This document shows, one piece after another, positions 27,242-33,945 of a DNA stretch of 49,658 bases (position 1 is the first letter of the stretch; the number at the start of each line of letters is the position of its first letter). Under the pieces are notes generated by a model that was not told where the DNA came from, did not search any database, and saw only the letters and a list, made by a program, of their open reading frames with translations. Source of the DNA: Bacteroidales bacterium (GTDB lineage: Bacteria > Bacteroidota > Bacteroidia > Bacteroidales > UBA932); contig SUYY01000013.1 of the NCBI GenBank assembly GCA_015060205.1, positions 1 to 49,658 of the forward strand. Direction: 5' to 3'. The position numbers and the translations under genes are program-made.

Positions 27242-27673
27242 CTATCTGGCAGGGACCTCCCAGCGGAGTGTTCTTGACTGGTCCGGATTGATAGTGAAAT
27301 ATACCTTCAATGTCTCTTCAGGCAGAAGTTCCTCAATATTCTCCGGCCATTCCATGATACACAGACAACCACTGTCGAGATAGTCATAAAGTCCTGTATC
27401 CACTGCTTCGGACAGGCGGTTTATACGGTAGAAGTCGAAGTGATACATAGGATCACCATCTGCCCTCATGTATTCGTTGACAATGGCGAACGTAGGCGAT
27501 CCAACAGGGTCTGTAACCCCCAGAACCTTGCATATCGCCGTTGTGAATGTAGTCTTGCCCGAACCCATCGGGGCAAAGAATGCGACAAGGGTGCTTTCCC
27601 CGATCTTTTCGAGAAATTCCCGTGCCGCTCTTTCCAGATCCGCTATATCCCTGATTGTGACTTCCTGTTTCAT
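27242..27673 (-). CDS. tsaE: tRNA threonylcarbamoyladenosine biosynthesis ATPase TsaE
   Basis: ATPase partner of TsaB/TsaD in making t6A37 on ANN-decoding tRNAs. 143 residues, normal length. Walker A is APMGSGKTTFT, followed by the SPTFAIVNEY motif, the family-typical YHFDFYRI, and EWPENIEELLP near the C-terminus. It lies 26 bp downstream of the yifB-like gene on the same strand, so probably shares its transcript. Confidence 0.95.
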   Translation of the reverse strand: MKQEVTIRDIADLERAAREFLEKIGESTLVAFFAPMGSGKTTFTTAICKVLGVTDPVGSPTFAIVNEYMRADGDPMYHFDFYRINRLSEAVDTGLYDYLDSGCLCIMEWPENIEELLPEETLKVYFTINPDQSRTLRWEVPAR

Positions 27674-27699
27674 GACTGCAAATATATGCTTTTCTTCGC

Positions 27700-29277
27700 T
27701 TAGTCGAAAATATTCTGTTTATCCAGGAATCTGTAGCCTGCCGCTTCGGACAGATGACGGGGTTCTATATCCGTGCATCCGGCCAGGTCGGCGATAGTTC
27801 TTGCAAGTTTGATCATACGGTAACATGCGCGTGCGGAAAGCCCCATCCTTTCAATTATACGCTCCAGTATGGCCTTGCAGGAAGGACTCAGGGGACAGTA
27901 TTTCTCTATCTGCCTGTTGTTCATTCCCGAATTGCAGAACACACCTCCCTCCTCTCCTTCGAACCTCTTGCGCTGGATTTCCCTTGCCCTGACAACTCTG
28001 GCCGCCACCTCTGCGCTCGATTCTGCCGCACGCCTTTCCACAAGTTTTTTGGGATCTACCGGTGACATCCACAACTGTATGTCGATACGGTCCATTATCG
28101 GTCCTGACAACTTCGACAGATATGCGATTCTTCGTGAAGGCGTACATGTGCAGCGGTCGCCCTCTCCATAATATCCGCAAGGACAAGGGTTGGTGGCTGC
28201 GACCAGCATGAAGTCAGCGGGATATTCTATCTTTGATTTAAGGCGGGATATGGTGACCTTCCTGTCCTCCATCGGCGCTCGAAGAACTTCCAGAACCTTT
28301 TTCGGTGCTTCGCAGAACTCGTCAATCATAAGAATACCGTTATGGGCAAGCGATATCTCGCCTGGGAGTATATTGTCCGAACCACCTCCGATGAGGGCAG
28401 CAACCGAAGCGCTGTAGTGGGGTGACCTGAACGGTCTTGTCTTCATCAGTCCTCCCAGGCCTTTTCCTTTTCCTGCCACTGAATATATCTTGCTGGTCTG
28501 CAGGGACTCCTCAAGGCTCATCGGAGGTAATATTCCCGCAATGGCCTTTGCAAGAGAACTCTTTCCCGAACCCGGAGGACCGATGAGAAGTACGTTGTGA
28601 TTTCCTGCTGCGGCGATCTCTATTCCCCGCTTGGCGGCATCCTGACCCATTATTTCAGCCAGGTCCATTGTCTGTGACATGTCAGACCTTTCTTCTGCGT
28701 GACTCCCACCGGTCTGCATCCCGTCATTTTTGGGGTATATATTCCTGATTCTCAGCCCATCACAGTTTTCTTCCCCATCCAGAATCCTCATCACATCCAC
28801 AAGGGTCTCCACTCCATATATCTCGGTACCTCTGTATTCCAGTGCCTCACGGGCGGACTGTGCCGGCAATATGCATCCCCTCAGTCCCGTCTTGGATGCG
28901 AGTTCGGCAATGGGGAGTGCTCCCGGAATTTCCCTTACCGATCCGTCAAGCCCCAGTTCGCCCATTATGATGAACTGTTCCAGAAGGGGAAGTCTCTTCT
29001 GTCCGGATGCGCGGATTATTCCGAGGGCGATAGGTACATCGTAGCCGCTTCCCTTCTTGTGCATGTCGGCCGGTGCCAGATTTATGACTATCTTCTTGCC
29101 GGGAATCCTGAAACCGAGCGATTGCAGGGCGGTTATCGTCCTCAGAAGACTTTCCTTGACCGCAGCATCGGCAAGCCCCACAAGATGTATCCCAAGACCG
29201 GAGGCGATGTCCACCTCCACTGTGACCGGCACCGCTTCTATGCCGATGCATTTCGCGCAATGAATGTTTATAAGCAT
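27700..29277 (-). CDS. YifB/ComM-family AAA+ ATPase (Mg-chelatase-like)
   Basis: A magnesium-chelatase-like AAA+ protein of the YifB/ComM family, which in characterised bacteria assists branch migration during integration of transformed DNA. From the ATG at 29277 (MLINIHCAKCIGIEAVPVTV) it has 525 residues and aligns with the family start; an ATG at 29310 would add 11. The N-terminal LonC-like domain (GLGIHLVGLADAAVKESLLR, VINLAPADMHKKGSGYD) precedes a Walker A GPPGSGKSSLAKA, Walker B GILMIDEFCE and the arginine-rich sensor region. A zinc-like CPCGYYGEGDRCTCTPSR motif and C-terminal helical domain are present. Confidence 0.94.
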   Translation of the reverse strand: MLINIHCAKCIGIEAVPVTVEVDIASGLGIHLVGLADAAVKESLLRTITALQSLGFRIPGKKIVINLAPADMHKKGSGYDVPIALGIIRASGQKRLPLLEQFIIMGELGLDGSVREIPGALPIAELASKTGLRGCILPAQSAREALEYRGTEIYGVETLVDVMRILDGEENCDGLRIRNIYPKNDGMQTGGSHAEERSDMSQTMDLAEIMGQDAAKRGIEIAAAGNHNVLLIGPPGSGKSSLAKAIAGILPPMSLEESLQTSKIYSVAGKGKGLGGLMKTRPFRSPHYSASVAALIGGGSDNILPGEISLAHNGILMIDEFCEAPKKVLEVLRAPMEDRKVTISRLKSKIEYPADFMLVAATNPCPCGYYGEGDRCTCTPSRRIAYLSKLSGPIMDRIDIQLWMSPVDPKKLVERRAAESSAEVAARVVRAREIQRKRFEGEEGGVFCNSGMNNRQIEKYCPLSPSCKAILERIIERMGLSARACYRMIKLARTIADLAGCTDIEPRHLSEAAGYRFLDKQNIFD

Positions 29278-29354
29278 GACAGGTGTTGTTTCTTTCCGGT
29301 AAAGTTCCATCCTCGGATGCTCAAATCCAAGACTTCATTCGTGCCCATGTCGGA

Positions 29355-29397
29355 TTTTTTCTTTTTCTTATGCTTTTTTCTTTTTTTTATGTTTTAT
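29355..29397 (+). repeat. Polypyrimidine motif copy upstream of the MlaE gene
   Basis: TTTTTTCTTTTTCTTATGCT begins at 29355 and is followed by CTTTTTTTTATGTTTTAT to 29397. The first part repeats the 25816 element and the second resembles the 32021-32047 element. It lies in the divergent region between yifB and mlaE, 26 bp before the ATG at 29423. Confidence 0.7.
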
Positions 29398-29422
29398 CTT
29401 CGCGCTGACAAAACATTCGGGA

Positions 29423-30169
29423 ATGATAAAGAACACATTGATTTCTGTCGGAGAATATCTCATGTTCATGAAGATGGTCTTCAGAAAGCCGGAGAAATGG
29501 CGGATATTCTGGCGGCAACTCATAATCGAGTCTGATAAACTGATACTCTCCTCAGTCCTTCTGGTAGGAGTCATATCGGTTTTCATCGGAGGTGTACTGG
29601 TCATCCAGACTGCCTCAAATCTCGAGAACCCCATCATAGACAAGATGTACATAGGCTATATGGTAAGGGAGAGCCTTACTCTGGAATTCTGTTCTACCAT
29701 GGTAGCATTGATTCTCGCCGGAAAGATGGGTTCCAACATATCCTCGGAGATCGGAAGCATGCGTATCACCGAGCAGATCGATGCCATGGAGATGATGGGA
29801 GTCAATTCCGCTGGTTTCCTCGTGCTTCCCAAGGTGGTGGCTTCAACTCTCTTGAGTCCGCTTCTTATGCTTCTGAGCCTGGCCCTCGGTCTGGTCGGAG
29901 GATGGATAGTGGTGGAAGCGACCCACATCATTCCGCCTCCGTCCTATATTACCGGAATCAAGGCCTTCTACAACGGTTTCTATATATTCTACAGTTGCTT
30001 CAAGATGTCGCTCTTCTGCTTCATGATATCTTCGATCGCGGCATTCAAGGGCTATTATGCAAAAGGAGGGTCGCTCGGAGTGGGCCGTTCCAGCACTCAG
30101 GCCATCGTTGTGACCAGCATACTCATTCTCCTTGCAGACCTTATTGTCACCCAGTTAATGTTGTATTAA
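29423..30169 (+). CDS. MlaE/YrbE-family lipid ABC transporter permease
   Basis: Inner-membrane permease of a phospholipid-trafficking ABC transporter, 248 residues with about five membrane segments. The family block ISSEIGSMRITEQIDAMEMM and the LLMLLSLALGLVGGWIVV segment are clear, as is the IGGVLVIQTASNL region. The ATPase gene follows after 3 bp. The substrate-binding MlaD (MCE domain) gene that usually completes this operon is not present; REP-like DNA and a transposase gene occupy the position. Confidence 0.93.
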   Translation: MIKNTLISVGEYLMFMKMVFRKPEKWRIFWRQLIIESDKLILSSVLLVGVISVFIGGVLVIQTASNLENPIIDKMYIGYMVRESLTLEFCSTMVALILAGKMGSNISSEIGSMRITEQIDAMEMMGVNSAGFLVLPKVVASTLLSPLLMLLSLALGLVGGWIVVEATHIIPPPSYITGIKAFYNGFYIFYSCFKMSLFCFMISSIAAFKGYYAKGGSLGVGRSSTQAIVVTSILILLADLIVTQLMLY

Positions 30170-30172
30170 ACC

Positions 30173-30931
30173 ATGATCAAGGTAGAGAACATAAGCAAGA
30201 GTTTCGACGGAGTACAGGTCCTCAAGGACATATCCGTGACATATGAACCCGGCAAATGCAATATGATAATCGGTGCCAGCGGTTCCGGCAAGACCGTTCT
30301 TCTGAAGAACCTTATCGGTCTGATGGAACCGGATTCCGGAGACATATCATACGGTGATATGAAGATGTCACAGATGGACTACAAGGCAAAGATGTCGCTC
30401 AGAAAGAATATCGGCATCCTTTTCCAGGGCAGTGCCCTCTTCGATTTCGCTACTGTGATCGAGAATGTGATGTTTCCGATGGAGTTCTTTACAGACTGGT
30501 CGGAGGCAGAGCGCAGGGAAAGAGCGCAGTATTGCCTCGAGAAGGTAAATGTCATAGGCTCGGATGACAAATATCCCAACGAACTTAGCGGCGGCATGCA
30601 GAAGAGGGTGGGAATAGCAAGAGCCATCGCCCTGAACCCGTCATATCTGTTCTGCGACGAGCCTAATTCCGGTCTGGACCCGTACACCTCCATTCTGATC
30701 GACCGTCTGATAAGCGATCTGACAAAGGAATTCAACATGACCACCGTAGTCAACACCCATGACATGAATTCCATCCTCGAAATAGGAGACAGGATAGGAT
30801 TCATCCATAAAGGACAGATGCTTTGGCAAGGGGACAAGAACACCATACTGCAGCCTTCCTGTCAGGAACTCCATGACTTCGTGTGCGCCAACACTCTCGC
30901 CCGTAACATTATAGAGGCGACAAATCGCTAA
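30173..30931 (+). CDS. MlaF-type ABC transporter ATP-binding protein
   Basis: ATPase subunit of the lipid transporter, 252 residues. Walker A GASGSGKTVLLKNL, signature ELSGGMQKRVGIARAIAL, Walker B SYLFCDEPNSGLDP and H-loop VVNTHDMNSILEIGDRIGFI are intact. The MlaF-like reading ELSGGMQKRVG is typical of this branch. It ends 29 bp before a REP-like palindrome that may act as its terminator. Confidence 0.95.
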   Translation: MIKVENISKSFDGVQVLKDISVTYEPGKCNMIIGASGSGKTVLLKNLIGLMEPDSGDISYGDMKMSQMDYKAKMSLRKNIGILFQGSALFDFATVIENVMFPMEFFTDWSEAERRERAQYCLEKVNVIGSDDKYPNELSGGMQKRVGIARAIALNPSYLFCDEPNSGLDPYTSILIDRLISDLTKEFNMTTVVNTHDMNSILEIGDRIGFIHKGQMLWQGDKNTILQPSCQELHDFVCANTLARNIIEATNR

Positions 30932-30960
30932 GTTGCTGGTTTTCAATCTTTTGTATAATT

Positions 30961-30986
30961 AAAGGTGCGCCATTTTACGCACCTTT
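30961..30986 (+). repeat. REP-like palindrome, copy 1
   Basis: AAAGGTGCG (30961-30969) pairs with CGCACCTTT (30978-30986), loop CCATTTTA. A related tail (TTAATATGCAGATAGTCAGC) follows to about 31010. It lies between the convergent mlaF-type gene and the RAYT-like gene and may also terminate both. Confidence 0.8.
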
Positions 30987-31037
30987 GATTGTTTAATATG
31001 CAGATAGTCAGCGAGTTGTGATTTCGGGCGGCGTCAA

Positions 31038-31961
31038 TCATTCCATATGCAGATGAAGAAATTTCGCAATTTGTCCGATAGATGCTTTTGTTCTGCTCCT
31101 TAATGATTTTACAAATTCCAGTTTCCTGTCAGTGTCGCACATGATGACTTCTCTTACAGATAGACCGGTATATTCTCTTATGACCTTTATCATCTCCCTA
31201 TATACATTGTCATATGATTTGTCAATTGTTTCCTTGATGTCATATTCGGTGCCGGTTGTAGAGTGAACCGATATGAGCAACTGCTGATAGGACTCGAAAT
31301 ACTGGAGCAGTCCGTCATAGTCGATGATATTGTAGGACGTTATGATGTGGTCTGTCAACTGATTCTTCTCGATAGCCGAGAGAGGGTACATCATACGCCG
31401 GAGTTGCGAGTAATTCAGATGGAGACCCCTGCCACTGCACCGGTCCACTTCCTTCATGGCATTTCGAAGTGCAGGGGAAGCCTTGTACTTCACGAGAGGT
31501 TCTGAAAAAGGTGCCGGGGAATCCATATATGCCAGAAAATTCCACCTGTACTGTTCCGCTCTCGTACATAACCTTTTTTCGACCGGATTGTTCCCAAGAT
31601 ATATTATGGCGCTCACCAGTTTCTTCCTGTCTGCTTTGGGAGCGCTGCCGAACCGTTTTTCGAATAGCGGACCTTTTCTTCCGATACTGTGATTATATTC
31701 CTTGACAAAAACAGAAGTCACATTTGAAATGAAATTACTCAGGCATTCTTTGGATGATGCACGTACCAGACAATGTATGTGGTCTATCATCAGACACAGT
31801 GAGTAGACATCTATGTCATATTTTCGTGAGCAAGTGCAGAAGACCGTGAAATAGACAAGATAGTCAGAAAGATCATAGAAAATGTTGAAATGATTCCGGG
31901 TGCGTTGATAGACATGGTTTACTGCCTCGTGTCTGAATCTCCGTGCCTTATTTTCTTTCAT
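31038..31961 (-). CDS. RAYT-like Y1 (IS200-type HUH) transposase
   Basis: A 307-residue single-strand DNA transposase relative. The HUH metal motif is HIH at 61-63 (LMIDHIHCLVRAS) and the likely nucleophile is Tyr89 in VFVKEYNHSIGRKGPLFEKRFG, followed by the family block AIIYLGNNPVEKRL. The C-terminal half is longer than IS200 TnpA (about 150 residues) and ends in a predicted helix-turn-helix (LSVREVIMCDT through KASIGQIAKFLHL), as seen in REP-associated transposases that recognise palindromes. All catalytic residues seem intact. Upstream on the same strand lie a polypyrimidine motif and the copy-2 palindrome. Confidence 0.85.
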   Translation of the reverse strand: MKENKARRFRHEAVNHVYQRTRNHFNIFYDLSDYLVYFTVFCTCSRKYDIDVYSLCLMIDHIHCLVRASSKECLSNFISNVTSVFVKEYNHSIGRKGPLFEKRFGSAPKADRKKLVSAIIYLGNNPVEKRLCTRAEQYRWNFLAYMDSPAPFSEPLVKYKASPALRNAMKEVDRCSGRGLHLNYSQLRRMMYPLSAIEKNQLTDHIITSYNIIDYDGLLQYFESYQQLLISVHSTTGTEYDIKETIDKSYDNVYREMIKVIREYTGLSVREVIMCDTDRKLEFVKSLRSRTKASIGQIAKFLHLHME

Positions 31962-32002
31962 AGTGTTTTTTAAACAAATCTAAGTCATGTCGACCGACTT
32001 GA

Positions 32003-32047
32003 GCATAAGAAAAAGAAATTTATTTTTTTTCTTTTTTTTATGTTTTT
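32003..32047. repeat. Polypyrimidine/polypurine motif copy upstream of the RAYT-like gene
   Basis: GCATAAGAAAAAGAAA at 32003-32018 (reverse complement of the 25816 and 29355 motif) is followed by a T-rich run containing CTTTTTTTTATGTTTTTC to 32048, the same second half as at 29380. On the minus strand the motif lies 42 bp before the RAYT start codon. Confidence 0.65.
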
Positions 32048-32134
32048 CAAAAAGGGCATTACAGTGTGTTGTAATCATGTTTCTGTTGTCCCCCTGGAAT
32101 AGCAACTAATTGTGAATCAATATGTTAAGCAAAT

Positions 32135-32160
32135 AAAGGTGCGCCATTTGACGCACCTTC
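32135..32160 (+). repeat. REP-like palindrome, copy 2
   Basis: AAAGGTGCG (32135-32143) faces CGCACCTTC (32152-32160), loop CCATTTGA; the last base breaks the outermost pair. The tail GTAATATTCTGATTGTCAAT resembles copies 1 and 4. It lies just beyond the stop of rsmE. Confidence 0.8.
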
Positions 32161-32189
32161 GATTGTGTAATATTCTGATTGTCAATCAG

Positions 32190-32936
32190 TTAAAGTTTCG
32201 ATTTGCTGAAATATACGGCGGCGGCAGCAGTGATGGCTGCAGTTTCTGTACGCAGGCGTGATGCTCCCAGATGAACGGGAACGAATCCGTTCTGAACTGC
32301 AAGCGTGGCCTCCTCCTGTGAGAAATCGCCCTCCGGTCCGATCATCACAATCACTTCGTTGCCCTGGTATGAGTCGAGAACTTCTTTTATGCTTCTGCGC
32401 GGGATGTTCTCGTCATCAAAACAATATGCGATGACCTTCAGAGGTCCCTCTCCTTCCACAGGAACTGCGTCTGACAGATTCAGAATGAACTCCTTGACGC
32501 TTACCGGCTCGTTTACCACCGGAACCGCTGCCTTCAGGGACTGTTTTGCAGCACTCACCAGTATCTTCTCTATTCTTGCAGTCTTCAGGACCCGTCTTTC
32601 CGAATGCTCTCCGATTACAGGCGAAAGCATGTCGAATCCGATCTCACAGGCTTTCTCCGCAAACCATTCGTACCTGTCGTTGTTCTTTGTCGGACATACG
32701 GCAAGGTGCAGAGTGTAAGGATGTCCTCCCCAGTTTTCAAAGGATTCCAGTACCACGGACTCCACTCCCTTGTGGCTGTCTGAGGTGATTCTGCAGCGAT
32801 GCATTGTGCCACATCCGTCAATGACTGAAATCTCGTCCCCGCATCTGTGCCTAAGTACCTTTATGCAGTGACCTGATTCGTCATGGTCCAGACGGCACAG
32901 GCCGCCCTCTATGTCTCGCGAAAAGAAAAGTTCCAT
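32190..32936 (-). CDS. rsmE: 16S rRNA (uracil-1498-N3)-methyltransferase
   Basis: SPOUT-class methyltransferase that methylates U1498 of 16S rRNA using SAM. 248 residues from the ATG at 32936 (MELFFSRDIEGG); a GTG at 32954 would add six residues next to the -7 box and is less likely. Family features are HCIKVLRHRCGDEISVIDG, AVCPTKNNDRYEWFAEKACEIG, the SPVIGEHSERRV block and the knot with VIVMIGPEGDFSQEEATLA followed by LGASRLRTETAAI. Confidence 0.95.
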   Translation of the reverse strand: MELFFSRDIEGGLCRLDHDESGHCIKVLRHRCGDEISVIDGCGTMHRCRITSDSHKGVESVVLESFENWGGHPYTLHLAVCPTKNNDRYEWFAEKACEIGFDMLSPVIGEHSERRVLKTARIEKILVSAAKQSLKAAVPVVNEPVSVKEFILNLSDAVPVEGEGPLKVIAYCFDDENIPRRSIKEVLDSYQGNEVIVMIGPEGDFSQEEATLAVQNGFVPVHLGASRLRTETAAITAAAAVYFSKSKL

Positions 32937-32955
32937 CTGATGAGCAATTTGCACG

Positions 32956-32963
32956 CAAAAATA
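32956..32963 (-). promoter_or_regulatory. -7 box upstream of rsmE
   Basis: The minus strand reads TATTTTTG, matching TAnnTTTG, 19 bp before the ATG at 32936. No clear -33 box was found. Confidence 0.4.
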
Positions 32964-32966
32964 ACG

Positions 32967-32974
32967 TAATTTTG
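32967..32974 (+). promoter_or_regulatory. -7 box upstream of the YfcE-type gene
   Basis: TAATTTTG matches TAnnTTTG, 38 bp before the ATG at 33013. The nearest TTTG upstream (32948-32951) is only 15 bp away, so the match is partial. Confidence 0.4.
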
Positions 32975-33012
32975 TGGAAATATCATAATCAAGAAGCAGG
33001 AGGTTCCCTCAT

Positions 33013-33504
33013 ATGTATATCGGACTCATATCAGACACCCACGGCATTTTTGACGACCGGTTCCGCGAATTTCTGGAGCCGGTGGACCAGATATGGCATG
33101 CGGGAGATTTTGGAGGAGGAATGGAACTCGCGGAGCAGATCGCTTCGTTCAAGCCCCTTGTGGGTGTGGCGGGCAATTGTGACAATCATGAACTGCGCTT
33201 CATACACCCTCTTCACCGCTTTTTCGAGTGCGAAGGGATGAAGGTCCTGATGACCCATATCGGAGGCTATCCCGGAAGATATGATCCAAGAGCGCGTGCA
33301 TTGATTGATGAATATCGTCCGGATATATTCGTTTGTGGCCACTCCCATATACTGAAAGTTGTCAGAGATACGAAAAGGAATATGCTTGTGATCAATCCGG
33401 GTGCTGCCGGCATACAGGGGTTCCATGTGGTCAGGACAGCCTTGAGATTCCATATCGATCAGGGACGGATCCATTCGATGGAGGTTTTTGAACTTGACCG
33501 TTAA
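33013..33504 (+). CDS. YfcE/MJ0936-type metallophosphoesterase
   Basis: A calcineurin-like phosphodiesterase of 163 residues. All metal-binding motifs are present in order: SDTHGIFDD, WHAGDFGG, VGVAGNCDNHE, LMTHIGGYPG and CGHSHILKV, ending in the family-typical NPGAAG. Members hydrolyse phosphodiesters or nucleotides with Mn2+; the in vivo substrate is not known. It is divergent from rsmE. Confidence 0.92.
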   Translation: MYIGLISDTHGIFDDRFREFLEPVDQIWHAGDFGGGMELAEQIASFKPLVGVAGNCDNHELRFIHPLHRFFECEGMKVLMTHIGGYPGRYDPRARALIDEYRPDIFVCGHSHILKVVRDTKRNMLVINPGAAGIQGFHVVRTALRFHIDQGRIHSMEVFELDR

Positions 33505-33539
33505 GGCGGATCTATTTGAAAAGAATCACCTCATTTGTC

Positions 33540-33570
33540 TTTGATTTTTCCGATTAAATATCTAAGTTTG
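33540..33570 (+). promoter_or_regulatory. Promoter of the Cys-rich lipoprotein gene
   Basis: TTTG at 33540-33543, a 19-bp spacer and TAAGTTTG at 33563-33570 form a full-consensus Bacteroidetes promoter. The leader is about 33 nt. Confidence 0.8.
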
Positions 33571-33609
33571 CGGGAACCAAAATGTTTAACCCTTAATATA
33601 AAACGAATT

Positions 33610-33801
33610 ATGAAGAAGGTATTTATGTCAATGGCAATCGCTGCCGCTATGTTCGCTGCTGCTTCATGCGCATGCTGCAACAATTCTGAAAACGCTGCTG
33701 AAGAGGCTCCATGCTGCGCATGTGAAGAATGCACTGACTGTGCAGAAGCATGCTGCGACTCTCTCTGCACTTCTTGCGACAGCACTGCAGTAGCAGAGTA
33801 A
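33610..33801 (+). CDS. Small cysteine-rich lipoprotein
   Basis: A 63-residue protein from the ATG at 33610; the frame is open to 33535, but the promoter box lies inside that extension. A signal peptide (MKKVFMSMAIAAAMFAA) ends in lipobox AASC. The mature part of about 44 residues has 12 Cys, including CACC, CCAC, CEECTDC, CC and CTSCDS, plus many Glu/Asp and no aromatic residue. This composition suggests metal binding or disulfide-rich structure; no family was recognised. The gene has a consensus promoter and its own terminator, so it is probably real and well expressed. Confidence 0.8.
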   Translation: MKKVFMSMAIAAAMFAAASCACCNNSENAAEEAPCCACEECTDCAEACCDSLCTSCDSTAVAE

Positions 33802-33809
33802 TTGGTTGC

Positions 33810-33859
33810 AAAAAGGATATGTAGGATATCGTCCATAATGGAGCGGTATCCTTTTTTTT
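33810..33859 (+). terminator. Intrinsic terminator after the Cys-rich lipoprotein gene
   Basis: AAAAAGGATA (33810-33819) pairs with TATCCTTTTT (33847-33856), followed by further T residues; GGATATC between them allows an alternative inner fold. Confidence 0.75.
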
Positions 33860-33860
33860 A

Positions 33861-33868
33861 TATATTTG
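33861..33868 (+). promoter_or_regulatory. Candidate -7 box for radA
   Basis: TATATTTG matches TAnnTTTG and begins right after the preceding terminator. No TTTG -33 partner is seen at the usual spacing. The leader to 33946 would be about 70 nt. Confidence 0.4.
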
Positions 33869-33945
33869 CAAATGGGCTTTCGCAAGCGCGGAAGTACCTT
33901 CAACTTATAACTTGCGAAACTTGAGTTTGCAGCAAAAACGAGGAT

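Larger units (their letters stand above)
30961..32160. mobile_element. REPtron-like unit: RAYT-like gene flanked by REP-like palindromes
   Basis: A Y1-transposase gene (31038-31961) is bracketed by two copies of the same palindrome (30961-30986 and 32135-32160) in the same orientation. This is the layout of RAYT/REP loci, where a single-copy domesticated IS200-like transposase is linked to dispersed palindromes. No target duplication or IS200-type ends were recognised, so it is not called an active insertion sequence. Confidence 0.65.

Noticed and set aside
28699..29535. 278-codon + strand frame opposite the yifB-type gene
   Set aside because: It is the antisense of a conserved AAA+ gene and runs through the divergent promoter region.
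30961..32160. Classic IS200/IS605 insertion sequence
   Set aside because: No TnpB gene and no typical subterminal ends; the protein is twice IS200 TnpA length and flanked by palindromes that also occur elsewhere alone.
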